Positions 24,692 to 33,065 of a stretch of 41,303 nt of DNA are shown here, one piece after another. Source of the DNA: Planctomycetota bacterium (GTDB lineage Bacteria > Planctomycetota > Planctomycetia > Pirellulales > Lacipirellulaceae); contig QEVI01000005.1 of assembly GCA_003576855.1 (NCBI GenBank), positions 1 through 41,303 of the forward strand, written 5' to 3'. Numbering within the stretch: position 1 is the first letter of the stretch; each line of letters starts with the position of its first letter. Under the pieces are notes generated by a model, which was not told where the DNA came from, did not search any database, and saw nothing but the letters and a program-made list of their open reading frames with translations. Made by a program: the position numbers and the translations under genes.

Positions 24692-25624
24692 ATGAGCCGC
24701 GGACGAGAGAACATCGGCTTCATCGGCCTGGGAAACATGGGCGGCCGCATGGCGGCTCGGCTGCTTTCGGCCGGCCTGCCGCTGGTCGTCTACGACGTCC
24801 GCACGGATGCCGCCTTTGCATTGGCGGCCCTCGGGGCGCGACGCGCCGGCAGCCCGCGCGAAGTCGCACAGCAGTGTGACATAATCTGCACCAGCCTGCC
24901 GGGCCCGCAGCAAGCCGCGGCCGTGTTTCTCGATGGCGACGGCGTCGTCGCCGGCGTCGCGCCCGGCGCGGTCTGCATCGACTTCACCACCAATGCGCCG
25001 GCCGTTGTCGCGAGCATCGCTGCGAAACTGCGATCAGCTGGCGCCGAGCTGCTCGACGCCCCGGTGAGCGGCGGCGTGGAAGGCGCCCGCAACGGATCGC
25101 TCACCGTGCTGGTCGGCGGCAGCGAAGCGGCGCTCCAGCGGTGCCGTGGTGTGCTGGAGGCCGTGGCAGCGGCCGTCATCCACGTCGGCAAGACCGGCGA
25201 CGCCAGCATCTGCAAGCTGCTCCACAACTGCGCCGTGTTCTGCGCCAACCTGGCCACGATGGAATGCCTCACCGTCGGCGTGAAGGCCGGGGTGGCAGCA
25301 GACGTGCTCATCGACGTGTTTCAGAAATCGGGCCTGGGCCGCAACTTGGACCTCCAGGTCGCCATGCCGGCGACGCTGTTCCAAGGCAATTTCGAACCGC
25401 GGTACTCGATGGAGCTGGCCTACAAAGACATGTCGTTGGCCGTGGAACTGGCCAGGCAGTGCGAGGCGCCCATGGAAATGGCCGAGCGCTGCCAGCGGGA
25501 GATGGCCGAAGCCGTCGCGCGGGGCTGGGCAGGCCGTGACAACACGATCTTTCTGACGCTACGCGAAGAACGTACCGGCGTGCAAGTTCGCCAGACGCCG
25601 AAAACGCCGGAACCCGCTCTATGA
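24692..25624 (+). CDS. NAD(P)-dependent beta-hydroxyacid dehydrogenase (3-hydroxyisobutyrate dehydrogenase family)
   Basis: Cytoplasmic oxidoreductase of 310 residues. The N-terminal Rossmann motif is GFIGLGNMGGRMAARLL. The substrate-binding signature is DAPVSGGVEGARNGSLTVLV. The catalytic region is GKTGDASICKLLHN, with the expected Lys and Asn, followed by the all-alpha domain (NLATMECLTVGVKAGV). The family oxidises beta-hydroxyacids such as 3-hydroxyisobutyrate, tartronate semialdehyde or gluconate-type acids; the substrate here is not evident. It starts 4 bases after the LamG gene and its stop overlaps the start of the VOC gene (ATGA at 25621-25624), so LamG, dehydrogenase and VOC are probably one operon. 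A second member of the family is encoded at 30830-31726. Confidence 0.9.
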   Translation: MSRGRENIGFIGLGNMGGRMAARLLSAGLPLVVYDVRTDAAFALAALGARRAGSPREVAQQCDIICTSLPGPQQAAAVFLDGDGVVAGVAPGAVCIDFTTNAPAVVASIAAKLRSAGAELLDAPVSGGVEGARNGSLTVLVGGSEAALQRCRGVLEAVAAAVIHVGKTGDASICKLLHNCAVFCANLATMECLTVGVKAGVAADVLIDVFQKSGLGRNLDLQVAMPATLFQGNFEPRYSMELAYKDMSLAVELARQCEAPMEMAERCQREMAEAVARGWAGRDNTIFLTLREERTGVQVRQTPKTPEPAL

Positions 25625-26493
25625 ACGATCCGTCCTGGATGACCGGCCTCGACCATCCGGTAGTCGCCGTCGCCGACATGGCCGCCGCACGAGCGGCCTA
25701 TGAACGTCTGGGGTTTACGATTCCCGGTCTCGGCAGCCACGTCGAGTGGGGCACCGGCAACTGGTGCATCATGTTCGAGCGGGATTACCTGGAACTTCGC
25801 GGCGTCGTCCGGCCCGGTCGCACGCACAACCTCGACCAGTTCCTTGAGCACTATGGCGAAGGCCTGATGGGCCTGGCGCTGGGCACGCGCGACGCCCATG
25901 TTTCGCATCGCGAGCTTTGCAGCCGCGGGTTTCACCCCCGCGAGGTGCAGCGGTTGACTCGCAATTTCGAGCTGCCCGGCGAAACCGTGCAGCTTCAGTT
26001 CTCGCTCTGCTTTCTGGACGAATCAGAATCGGGCGGCTTGATGTCAACGGTCTTCTGCCAGCACCTTACGCCCAAGCGGCTCCGACGGCCGGAGTGGCTG
26101 CGGCATGCCAACGGCGCCGTCGGCGTGCAGGCCGTCACCGGCGTCGTCGCTGATCTCGACGCGGCGAGCGAGGTCCAGAGCCGGCTTTTCGGCCGCGACA
26201 AGGTCGTGCGCGACGCGGACGCAGTTGTCGTCGACGCCGGGCCGGCCGCCATACGGCTTCTCTCCGCGGCCGCGGCGCGGAAACGCTATCCGGAGGCTGC
26301 GGACTTGCTCGCCGCCGGCCGGCCGCGACTGATCGCCATCACGCTAGCGACGCGGAGCCTGGCGGCCGCCAAGTCGCTCTTCGACGCCGGCGGCGTCGAG
26401 TACCGTGCCGCTGCGGATGGCATCGTGGCGCCGCCCCGTTACGCCGCCGGCGCGATCTTGGAGTTCGTACAATCATCCGAGGCCGCCGCGTGA
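25621..26493 (+). CDS. VOC (glyoxalase/bleomycin resistance-like) family protein
   Basis: Protein of 290 residues with two beta-alpha-beta-beta-beta halves. The first is DHPVVAVADMAAARAAYERL, GFTIPGLGSHVEWGTGNWCI, MFERDYLELRG. The second is AVGVQAVTGVVADLDAASEV, FGRDK, AILEFVQ. The length and the HxxxxGTGNW-type opening resemble the glyoxalase-like family with a divergent metal site. The His in the first strand (DHPVV) and the Glu in YLELRG are possible metal ligands. The substrate is unknown; such proteins often handle small hydroxyacids or aromatic ring products. Its ATG overlaps the upstream dehydrogenase stop, so the two are translationally coupled. The DJ-1 gene follows after 51 bases. 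Confidence 0.82.
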   Translation: MNDPSWMTGLDHPVVAVADMAAARAAYERLGFTIPGLGSHVEWGTGNWCIMFERDYLELRGVVRPGRTHNLDQFLEHYGEGLMGLALGTRDAHVSHRELCSRGFHPREVQRLTRNFELPGETVQLQFSLCFLDESESGGLMSTVFCQHLTPKRLRRPEWLRHANGAVGVQAVTGVVADLDAASEVQSRLFGRDKVVRDADAVVVDAGPAAIRLLSAAAARKRYPEAADLLAAGRPRLIAITLATRSLAAAKSLFDAGGVEYRAAADGIVAPPRYAAGAILEFVQSSEAAA

Positions 26494-26544
26494 CGTACGC
26501 TTGCCTCCCAGGCGGTCGCCGCGGAAGCATTAGGTGTATCATCC

Positions 26545-27126
26545 ATGGAAACAATCCTGCTGGTAGTCGGCGACGGCGGTGAAGTGATGGACACGATGGT
26601 CCCCATGTATCGGCTGCGGGAGGACTACGACGTGGTCGTCGCCGGGCCGAAGCCGCGCGTCTACCACCTCGTCCAACATGAACTGGAGCCGGGATGGGAT
26701 ATCACCGTCGAACGGCCGGCCTACCGGATCGAAGCCCAGACGGCATTTCGCGACGTGGACCCCGACCAGTTCGCCGGGCTGGTGCTGCCCGGCGGCCGGG
26801 CGCCGGAGTACCTGCGTTACGACCAGGACTTAATGCGGATCGTCAAACGTTTCTTCCAACAAGACAAGCCGACGGCGTCGATCTGCCACGGCATCGAAAT
26901 CCTCGCCGCGGCCGACGTGATACGCGGCCGGCAGGTTACGACGATTCCCAAGTGCCGCTACGACGCCGAGTTCTCCGGCGGGACTTACGTAAATCAGCCG
27001 GTCGTCGTGGACGGGCGACTGGTCTGCTGCCAGGGAAAGAAGGACCTCGCGCCGTGGATGAAGGCGTTCGTCGCCGTCGTCGAGGCGTACGTCGCTCGGG
27101 CTGGCCAGGCCCCCAAGGCCGTCTGA
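26545..27126 (+). CDS. DJ-1/PfpI family protein
   Basis: Protein of 193 residues with a glutamine amidotransferase-like fold. The nucleophile elbow is ASICHGIEIL with Cys114 and His115. An acidic residue near the start (GGEVMDTMVPMYRL, Glu13) is a typical partner of the nucleophile. LVLPGGRAPEYLRYDQDL is the strongly conserved PfpI segment. The family includes glyoxalase III, deglycase-like and peptidase/chaperone members, so the exact activity is open. It is the last gene of the plus-strand run that begins with the LamG protein. The ATG at 26545 begins METILLVVGDGG, and the weak site AGGTG lies upstream. Confidence 0.87.
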   Translation: METILLVVGDGGEVMDTMVPMYRLREDYDVVVAGPKPRVYHLVQHELEPGWDITVERPAYRIEAQTAFRDVDPDQFAGLVLPGGRAPEYLRYDQDLMRIVKRFFQQDKPTASICHGIEILAAADVIRGRQVTTIPKCRYDAEFSGGTYVNQPVVVDGRLVCCQGKKDLAPWMKAFVAVVEAYVARAGQAPKAV

Positions 27127-27322
27127 CGCGGGCCGCTCTTGCCGCATGCGGTTCGCATAGGCCTGGATCCTTGCGGCCAGTGCCGTTTCTTTGCGGTCAA
27201 GCGCGCCCTCCCGGCGAGGCAGCCTATGCATCGCCGTGGCGTTTACTTGCCCCGCAAGTCGCCGTGGAGCTAAGATGCGGACGGCGCCGTCCTGATCACG
27301 TCAGCCTGGAAAGGAGGCTCAT

Positions 27323-27922
27323 ATGACTCGCCTTAGCTTCGCTGTCGCGCTCGTCTTGGTAACAGCTTCCCCCGCGCACGCCGTGATTGTGCATCGCGTT
27401 CTTGGTGAAATCCCGCCGCAGGTCATCCAGAACCCATCGGCCTGGCTACACGTAACGTTGTCGGCCCATCAGCCGGGCCCGCCTTGGTCATTGCATTTGA
27501 CCGTGCGCGACCAGCACACGACGTGGCGCACCGTGGAGCATGTCGACGGCCAAGGCGATTTCTGGATCGCCCGTACGACTCCCGCCTTTCGGCTGACCCA
27601 TGCGTTTTTCTTCTATGACACCCCGAGCGGCGATTGGATGCCTGGCGCCGACTACTTGGGCGGCAATAAGTGGTTATCGACGCACGACATCAGCGCCTAC
27701 CTTTCCGCACCAAGCCTGACGATCGAAGCGAGCAAGCCGGACGGCGCGAGTCCACACGCCCGCGGAGCCACCTGGCAGACGTTTCGGTACAACGGCGATA
27801 TCGTCCGTTTGTCGGTGAAGACCGCACCGGAGCCGGCAGGATTCTCGATGGCCGCCGCCGCTGCGCTAATCCTGCTCCACTACCGCCGTCGTCACGTAGA
27901 CGGCGCCGCCCGACTGGCGTAA
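27323..27922 (+). CDS. Small PEP-CTERM-like secreted protein, function unknown
   Basis: Protein of 199 residues with signal peptide MTRLSFAVALVLVTASPAHA and a short beta-rich domain (LTVRDQHTTWRTVEHVDGQG, AFFFYDTPSGDWMPGADY). The tail fits a PEP-CTERM signal (APEPAGFSMAAAAALILLHY, then RRRH). A strong GGAGG lies 5 bases before the ATG. I do not recognise the domain. It may be a stand-alone gene, since about 200 bases of non-coding sequence separate it from the DJ-1 gene. Its last 57 bases are antisense to a possible 33-codon ORF of the opposite operon. Confidence 0.75.
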   Translation: MTRLSFAVALVLVTASPAHAVIVHRVLGEIPPQVIQNPSAWLHVTLSAHQPGPPWSLHLTVRDQHTTWRTVEHVDGQGDFWIARTTPAFRLTHAFFFYDTPSGDWMPGADYLGGNKWLSTHDISAYLSAPSLTIEASKPDGASPHARGATWQTFRYNGDIVRLSVKTAPEPAGFSMAAAAALILLHYRRRHVDGAARLA

Positions 27923-27967
27923 CTCGATCATTGCGCCGTCCCCGTCGGGCAAGATCTCGGCCGCCAC
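27866..27967 (-). CDS. Possible 33-codon ORF at the end of the symporter operon
   Basis: A GTG start lies 10 bases after the symporter stop, preceded by GGCGGACCTC. The 33-residue product (VAAEILPDGDGAMIELR, then SGGAVYVTTAVVEQD) looks like ordinary protein, not shadow sequence. It overlaps the 3' end of the convergent PEP-CTERM gene. It is too short to assign; it might be a small accessory subunit of the transporter or chance. Confidence 0.3.
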   Translation of the reverse strand: MAAEILPDGDGAMIELRQSGGAVYVTTAVVEQD

Positions 27968-27977
27968 GAGGTCCGCC

Positions 27978-29714
27978 CTACCAGCGGATAATCAGCAGAA
28001 ATCCGACCACCAGCAGCGCGACGCAAACCCAACCGGCGACGAAGCCCCGCACCGAAGTGGCCGAGGGCGCGGGTATTTCCAGCCCGCAGAGGGTCACGAG
28101 CATCCGCCGCTGCGCGGGCTCCACGCCCACGGGAAGCGTGCAGGGGCGCTCGACGACTTCCCCTTCGCGGACCGGGGTCCGCGTGAGGTCGTAGAACCGC
28201 TGCAGCTTTTCGGGCGCAATCTGCGGCGTGAGCAGGCTGACGATGATGCACGCGGCGACGGCGCTGCCGGTGTAGAACAGGATCAGCCACGGCTCGTAGA
28301 TCTTGGCCGCTTTGCCGCTCTCCTGCCAGACGAGGTCAAGCTGATCGGCCAGCGGGAGCCCCGCCACCCAGGAGACGAAGCCGCCGGCGACGCCCAGCCA
28401 CCAGGCCCCGAACCCCGCGAGGGTCGCCGCCCAGGCGCCCAGCGGGGTGGTATGCCGCCAGAACAGCCCCATCCAAAACGCGACTCCCAACGGAGGCGCC
28501 ATCTTGAACCAGATATCGAGCGCCGTCTTCACGTCCGGCACGTACTGGGCGAACAGGTAGCCGCCGACCACCACCATCAGCGACGACAACCGCCCGACCC
28601 ACACGTAGTGCCGCTCCGGCTTGCTGGCCATCAGCGGGCGATACAGGTTTTGCGTGAACAGCCCGGCCGAGGCGATCATGTACGAGTCGCACGAGTTCAT
28701 CACGGCGGCCAGCAGCGACGCCACGAACAATCCCAACAAGCCGGGCGCCATCTGCGGAAAAAAGTGCCGCGCGATGTCGCCGTAGACGTGATCAGGTTCG
28801 ATGGCCGAAAGATCCTTCCCCTGTTGCATGTACCAGGCCACCGCCGCCAGCGCGGTGAGCGTCCAGGCGATCGTGCAAATCCGCTTGAGGATGTTGCCGA
28901 ACATGAAGCCGTAGCGGCCGTCGATCTCCGTGCGGCCGGCCGAGCAGACGCCCATGATGAACGGCTGCGCGACAATCCCCACGAGCGCCTGCACGGCGTA
29001 CATCACGATGAAAAACGGACCGATGACGCCCGGCGTGACGATCGAGAGCATCGCCGGGTCCTGGATCGTCGCGCGGATGCCGCTCATCCCTCCGACCGCG
29101 CTGAGCACGAACGGCAACAACAGAAACGAAAACACGACGGTGAGAATGCCTTGAAAGAAGTCGGCGATGATCGCCGCGCCCAGGCCCCCCGCCATCCCGT
29201 AGATTACAAAGGTGATCGTCACGACCTTTACCGCCAGGTCCGTGTTGATCGTGCCGGCGGTGCTGGCCTCGATCAGGGCGCTGGCGCCTTTGAGCATGAG
29301 GCCGATCTTCACCGACAGCCCGACGATGCCGACGAATGCAAACAGCACCGCCACGCTGCGATCGAACCGCAGCTCGTACGCGTCGGCCGTGGTGACGGCG
29401 CGAAGCCGTCGCATGATCGGCGCCAACAGCCAATAGAACGGCGTCACCGGCAGCCACAGCCACTGCCACCAGATGCCGGAAACCCCGCTGCGAAAGGTTT
29501 CCGCAGCGACGACGACCGCCTGATCCGACGCGGTGCCGGCGCCGAAGGCGTGCGTCACCATCAGCGCCTTGCCGAACCGGCGGGGCATGAAGAAGTCGCC
29601 CGCGCTCTTCACGAAGCGTCCCGACAGCACCCCCAGCGACGTGACGCCGACCAGGTAGACCAGCACCACCAGCGCATCGAGCAGGTCGAGGCCGAAGAGT
29701 TCCGCGTCGAACAT
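27978..29714 (-). CDS. Sodium:solute symporter (SSS family)
   Basis: Membrane transporter of 578 residues with about 13-14 hydrophobic helices, beginning LLDALVVLVYLVGVTSLGVL. Family features include MVTHAFGAGTASDQAVVVAA, TADAYELRFDRSVAVLFAFV, YGMAGGLGAAIIADFFQGIL and ASLLAAVMNSCDSYMIASAG. It should use the sodium gradient to import a sugar, sugar acid or similar small solute. ATG 29714 begins the first helix region correctly; the frame is open to 29798 but overlaps the DUF6807 gene. It lies 34 bases after that gene, so both are likely cotranscribed with the beta-hydroxyacid dehydrogenase gene upstream. The C-terminus has a hydrophilic stretch of about 60 residues, then a last helix. Confidence 0.9.
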   Translation of the reverse strand: MFDAELFGLDLLDALVVLVYLVGVTSLGVLSGRFVKSAGDFFMPRRFGKALMVTHAFGAGTASDQAVVVAAETFRSGVSGIWWQWLWLPVTPFYWLLAPIMRRLRAVTTADAYELRFDRSVAVLFAFVGIVGLSVKIGLMLKGASALIEASTAGTINTDLAVKVVTITFVIYGMAGGLGAAIIADFFQGILTVVFSFLLLPFVLSAVGGMSGIRATIQDPAMLSIVTPGVIGPFFIVMYAVQALVGIVAQPFIMGVCSAGRTEIDGRYGFMFGNILKRICTIAWTLTALAAVAWYMQQGKDLSAIEPDHVYGDIARHFFPQMAPGLLGLFVASLLAAVMNSCDSYMIASAGLFTQNLYRPLMASKPERHYVWVGRLSSLMVVVGGYLFAQYVPDVKTALDIWFKMAPPLGVAFWMGLFWRHTTPLGAWAATLAGFGAWWLGVAGGFVSWVAGLPLADQLDLVWQESGKAAKIYEPWLILFYTGSAVAACIIVSLLTPQIAPEKLQRFYDLTRTPVREGEVVERPCTLPVGVEPAQRRMLVTLCGLEIPAPSATSVRGFVAGWVCVALLVVGFLLIIRW

Positions 29715-29748
29715 CGCTGCACCGCGTGCGAGAGTAGTGGGCGAAGCC

Positions 29749-30750
29749 TCAAGGGCTGGCGAGGCGCGTATAGTCGGCGTAGGCCGCGGCCAGGTCAAGC
29801 TGCTCGCCGATCGCCGTGCTGTGTACGAGCACGCCGTAGCGTAGCCGAAACGCTTCCCCCGGCTGCACGGTCACGGCGCTTTTTTCCCCTTGGCCGAAGG
29901 ACTGCCGACCAAACGGATTGGCGGCGAGCATGCCGTAGTCGCGGGCGTGAAACCAGCACCGACGGAAGTTCTCCGGATGCGGAAACACGGCGATGCCGAC
30001 CTGCCGGCCGGCCAGCTCGCCGCGATAGTCGGCCCACTCGGCGGCGCGGCCCCAAATCTGCTGCTCGTTGCGGTCACCCCGTGAGTTGACGATCTCGCCA
30101 TTACCCGGCGGAAGGCCGGACTCCGACCCGCGCTCCGCGCGAATGGGCGTCGCTACGCGGAAGCCCAGGCCCATTTCTTCCTGGTCTCCGAAAACAAACG
30201 GCGCGTCGGACGTGAACGTTGAATCCCACAGGATCAAGCGCCCCGCGGGCATCGCCCGAATCTCGCAGCGGAAGTCTTCAAAACAGAGCGGCTCGCCGCC
30301 GGGCTTTTTCAGGTACGCCAGCCGGGCCGCGAACGAGCCCCGCCCCGCGCCGCCCGCCGGCTCGGCAACGAACCGCTCGAATTGGACCGGCGCCGCGAGC
30401 CGCCAGTAGTCGTAGCCGCTGATGTCGCCGAACGACAGCCACAACCCCGGATGGAACGTGGCGTGATCGGGCGAATCGACGCCGGCCACCGGCGGATGAT
30501 TGCGCGTCGCTTGCATCCCGCCAGGGGCGCGAAGATGGGCAAAGTAGGGCCGCGTGATGGCCGCGTCCCGGTACACGTACGTGGCGAACGGTTCCCCGCC
30601 GATGGTGACGGCCACCTGACCGTCGCCGGGTTGGAACTCGACGCGAGCGGCTGGATCGGCGCCATGCGCCGCCGGCCGCCCCAACAGGACGATCAACAGC
30701 ACACGTTGCCATCGTCCGCAAGGCGCCCGCTGGAGACGGCTCGATAACAT
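29749..30750 (-). CDS. DUF6807 (PmoA-like) secreted protein
   Basis: Protein of 333 residues with a signal peptide (basic LQRAPCGRWQR, then VLLIVLLG, cut near AAHG). Recognisable family pieces are PYFAHLRAPGGMQATRNHPP, SPDHATFHPGLWLSFGDISG, FRCEIRAMPAGRLILWDSTF, GDQEEMGLGFRVATPI, VGIAVFPHPENFRRCWFHAR and LRYGVLVHS. The family (PF14100) carries the name methane oxygenase PmoA in databases, but it is not methane monooxygenase. These proteins resemble a galactose mutarotase-like beta sandwich and are common in planctomycete catabolic clusters. A strong GGAGG lies before the ATG at 30750. Neighbours are a dehydrogenase and a symporter, which suggests a role in the breakdown of a sugar-type compound. 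Confidence 0.87.
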   Translation of the reverse strand: MLSSRLQRAPCGRWQRVLLIVLLGRPAAHGADPAARVEFQPGDGQVAVTIGGEPFATYVYRDAAITRPYFAHLRAPGGMQATRNHPPVAGVDSPDHATFHPGLWLSFGDISGYDYWRLAAPVQFERFVAEPAGGAGRGSFAARLAYLKKPGGEPLCFEDFRCEIRAMPAGRLILWDSTFTSDAPFVFGDQEEMGLGFRVATPIRAERGSESGLPPGNGEIVNSRGDRNEQQIWGRAAEWADYRGELAGRQVGIAVFPHPENFRRCWFHARDYGMLAANPFGRQSFGQGEKSAVTVQPGEAFRLRYGVLVHSTAIGEQLDLAAAYADYTRLASP

Positions 30751-30829
30751 CCGATTCCCTCCTTCACGCCAGTTGCGTAACGCGCAAAAACCGAAAAAGA
30801 CCTATCGCCCCAGTCGCAGCGGTCGCTGG

Positions 30830-31726
30830 CTAACCGGGCGAAGTGAACGGCGAAATGAGATTCTCGTCGATGGCGTTGATGATCACGCTATTGTCAAGCT
30901 CGCCAAAGCCCTCGGCCTCGGCCCGTTCCAAAAGCTGCAGGTGCAACTGCGACAAGGGGAGGCTCTTGCCGCTGCGAGCCGCTTCGTCGAGGATCAGTTC
31001 CACGTCCTTGATGTGCTGCGAGAGCTTGGCATGCGGCGTGAAATCGCCATTGACCATTTTCGGCCCCTTGGCGTCCATCGTTCGCGAATAGGCCGGGCTA
31101 TTGAGCAACACGTGCAAGGCGTCCTGCGGATCGAGCCCCACGGCCTTGGCGAACACCAGTCCTTCGGCCAGCACGGCGCGGTTGAGGCCGAGCACCAGGT
31201 TGGTCACCAGCTTCATCCGCACGCCGTTTCCCCAAGCGCCCACGTAGAACGTCTTGGCCGCCAGGCATTCCAGCAGGTCTTGGCACGCGATGAACGCTTC
31301 GCGCGGACCGGCCGCCAGCGCTGTCGAGAGCCGCCGCCGGGTCTGCTCGCTCGATCCCGAGATCGGCGTCTCCAGGTACTGCACGCCGCGCTCGGCGAAG
31401 TAGGCGCCCAGCGCGGCCATCCGCTGCGGGTCGCCCGTCGTCGTGTCGATGAGAATGAGGCCCGGACGAAGCGACCGTTCCATCGGCCGCAGCACGCTCT
31501 CGACCACGTCGGTGGAGTAGAGCGAGATGACGACTCGCTCGCATTCGGCCAGCGGGTTATCCGACCATTTCGCCCCTCGGGCGACGAGCGGCGCGGCCTT
31601 GTCGCGCGTGCGGTTGTGCACCACGACCGAGTAGCCGCCGTCCAACAACCGCTCAGTCAATGCCGCGCCCATCAGTCCAATGCCGATGACGCCTACGGGA
31701 TTGCTGCGGCTTGCTGAGTCGCCCAT
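30830..31726 (-). CDS. NAD(P)-dependent beta-hydroxyacid dehydrogenase (3-hydroxyisobutyrate dehydrogenase family), second copy
   Basis: Oxidoreductase of 298 residues: Rossmann motif GVIGIGLMGAALTERLLDGG followed by VVVHNRT, substrate motif ETPISGSSEQTRRRLSTALA, and catalytic region GAWGNGVRMKLVTNLVLG with Lys and Asn in place. The final domain has NRAVLAEGLVFAKAVGLD. It is divergent from the family member at 24692-25624 (DAPVSGGVEG there, TPISGSSEQ here), so the two probably use different substrates. ATG 31726 is chosen over the open frame up to 31777; a GGGTGGA site precedes it. It is the first gene of a minus-strand unit with DUF6807 (79 bases on) and the symporter. Confidence 0.9.
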   Translation of the reverse strand: MGDSASRSNPVGVIGIGLMGAALTERLLDGGYSVVVHNRTRDKAAPLVARGAKWSDNPLAECERVVISLYSTDVVESVLRPMERSLRPGLILIDTTTGDPQRMAALGAYFAERGVQYLETPISGSSEQTRRRLSTALAAGPREAFIACQDLLECLAAKTFYVGAWGNGVRMKLVTNLVLGLNRAVLAEGLVFAKAVGLDPQDALHVLLNSPAYSRTMDAKGPKMVNGDFTPHAKLSQHIKDVELILDEAARSGKSLPLSQLHLQLLERAEAEGFGELDNSVIINAIDENLISPFTSPG

Positions 31727-32168
31727 GGATATTCCACCCCGCCAAGGAGACGCGGCGCCGAGCACCGGCCTCGGCAAGGGGCCGATGCGCGCATTGGTCG
31801 CGGCGAAACGTTGATTCTAAAACGGCCACGGCTGTGGCACATCATGGGGCCAGCCGGATTTCTCAATTTGCAAGCAAGCTCGCCCCTCGGGCGCGGCTTC
31901 TTAATCCGCCAATCGTTTCTGCCTGATTTGCAAACCAGCGTCGCGCCGGAGTTCGCCTCCCCGTCTGCCGGTCGTTGCGAAAACGGTCGCGCTGGACATA
32001 TTTCCTTGCAAACTCCTAATATCGAGTTCAACATGAATGAATCGCCGCAGCGGCGCCGGGGCCGGCCGCTGCGACTCGTCGGCGCCTCCTCGCCGAGGCG
32101 TGCTTCTCGCTAGCCTTGTCGCAAACCGGCTCGTCGTTTTTTCAGCTTTGATGCGCGGAGGTTGACTA
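31727..32168. promoter_or_regulatory. Divergent intergenic region with TTTGCAAA-like motifs
   Basis: About 440 bases between divergent genes (dehydrogenase operon left, PEP-CTERM gene right). It contains TTTGCAAG (31867-31874), the palindrome TTTGCAAA (31927-31934) and CTTGCAAA (32005-32012), three copies of a near-palindromic core that could be operator sites. It has lower GC content than the flanking genes. No coding potential is visible. Confidence 0.35.
31993..32022 (+). promoter_or_regulatory. Candidate sigma-70-type promoter for the PEP-CTERM gene at 32169
   Basis: TGGACA (31993-31998), 18 bases, then TAATAT (32017-32022), about 147 bases before the ATG at 32169. It is a moderate match to the -35/-10 consensus and overlaps one of the TTGCAAA motifs. 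Planctomycete promoters are poorly known, so this is tentative. Confidence 0.25.
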
Positions 32169-33047
32169 ATGCGGAAAGCTTCATTGATTTGCCTCATCTC
32201 CTGGGCGGCGCTCGTCACGCCGCGCGCCGAGGCCGCCAACGGTGTCGTATGGGAGTCGGCCGGCTCGCTCGTGGACACGACCAATTACACAGGCCTCGCA
32301 CCCTTTTACTGGTTTGCGAACTTCGCCAACCCGGCGGCGGTGACCGGCGCGCCGATGAACCAAAACGAAGTTCGCAATCTACCCAGTTGGCTCCACCTCG
32401 AAACCAATCCGGCGCTCATCGGCAAGGACGACAGCGGTCTCAACGCCGACGGCACCAGCCGCACAGGCTTCTCGTTTAACGAATCGGGGACCGTCGGGGC
32501 CACTTCCACCGGCGGACAAGCCAGCTTCAACGCGCTGACGCTTCCCGGCGGGCAATCAGGCGTATCCGGCCAGGCGGTCGATCAAATCAGCGGCACGGGA
32601 ACCACAACCTCGATGCTCTCGATGCGCATCCTGAGCGGCGCGCCGGCCGAGTTCCGCATGTGGGTCGTCACCGACAACGGTTTGGTCGGCGCCGGCAACA
32701 ACTTCCAGGACCAGGCCCGCCTGCGGGTCAATCTCCGTAACACTGCCGGACCGCCCGCCTTTGGCGGCGACTCCGACACGGCCGAAGCCGAAGCACTCCC
32801 CAGCGGCGTCCGCATCGGGCAGACGGCCGTCGGCCATAACGGCGTGGCCGACGCCTGGGCGTTTCGCCTACGCGACGTCAACGAGCACGACATCGTGATT
32901 GTGCGGCCCACCTCCGCCAGCGGCAGCTTCGGGGCGTTTGCAGGGCTGATGATTCAGCCGATTCCCGAGCCCACCGGGCTGGCGATGTTCGCCCTGGCCG
33001 CCGCCGGCGCTGCGGCGGCCCGCCGCCGTTGCTCACGCCCGGCGTAA
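32169..33047 (+). CDS. PEP-CTERM protein, function unknown
   Basis: Secreted protein of 292 residues with signal peptide MRKASLICLISWAALVTPRA followed by EA and ANGVVWES. The beta-rich body contains STGGQASFNALTLPGG and AEFRMWVVTDNGLVGAGNNF. The tail is a PEP-CTERM sorting signal (IPEPTGLAMFALAAAGAAAA, then RRR). GGAGG lies 7 bases before the ATG. I do not recognise the central domain, and no catalytic motif stands out. Downstream, a strong hairpin separates it from the convergent DapA-type gene. Confidence 0.85.
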   Translation: MRKASLICLISWAALVTPRAEAANGVVWESAGSLVDTTNYTGLAPFYWFANFANPAAVTGAPMNQNEVRNLPSWLHLETNPALIGKDDSGLNADGTSRTGFSFNESGTVGATSTGGQASFNALTLPGGQSGVSGQAVDQISGTGTTTSMLSMRILSGAPAEFRMWVVTDNGLVGAGNNFQDQARLRVNLRNTAGPPAFGGDSDTAEAEALPSGVRIGQTAVGHNGVADAWAFRLRDVNEHDIVIVRPTSASGSFGAFAGLMIQPIPEPTGLAMFALAAAGAAAARRRCSRPA

Positions 33048-33065
33048 GGCAGACGAAGACCCACG

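Noticed and set aside
28452..30089. Plus-strand open frame of 545 codons opposite the symporter and DUF6807 genes
   Set aside because: Very rich in His, Arg and Gln, with no motif, and it spans two well-supported minus-strand genes; a codon-bias shadow.
29749..30750. Particulate methane monooxygenase subunit (PmoA)
   Set aside because: The database name of PF14100 is misleading; this is a secreted DUF6807 protein with no membrane helices typical of methane monooxygenase.
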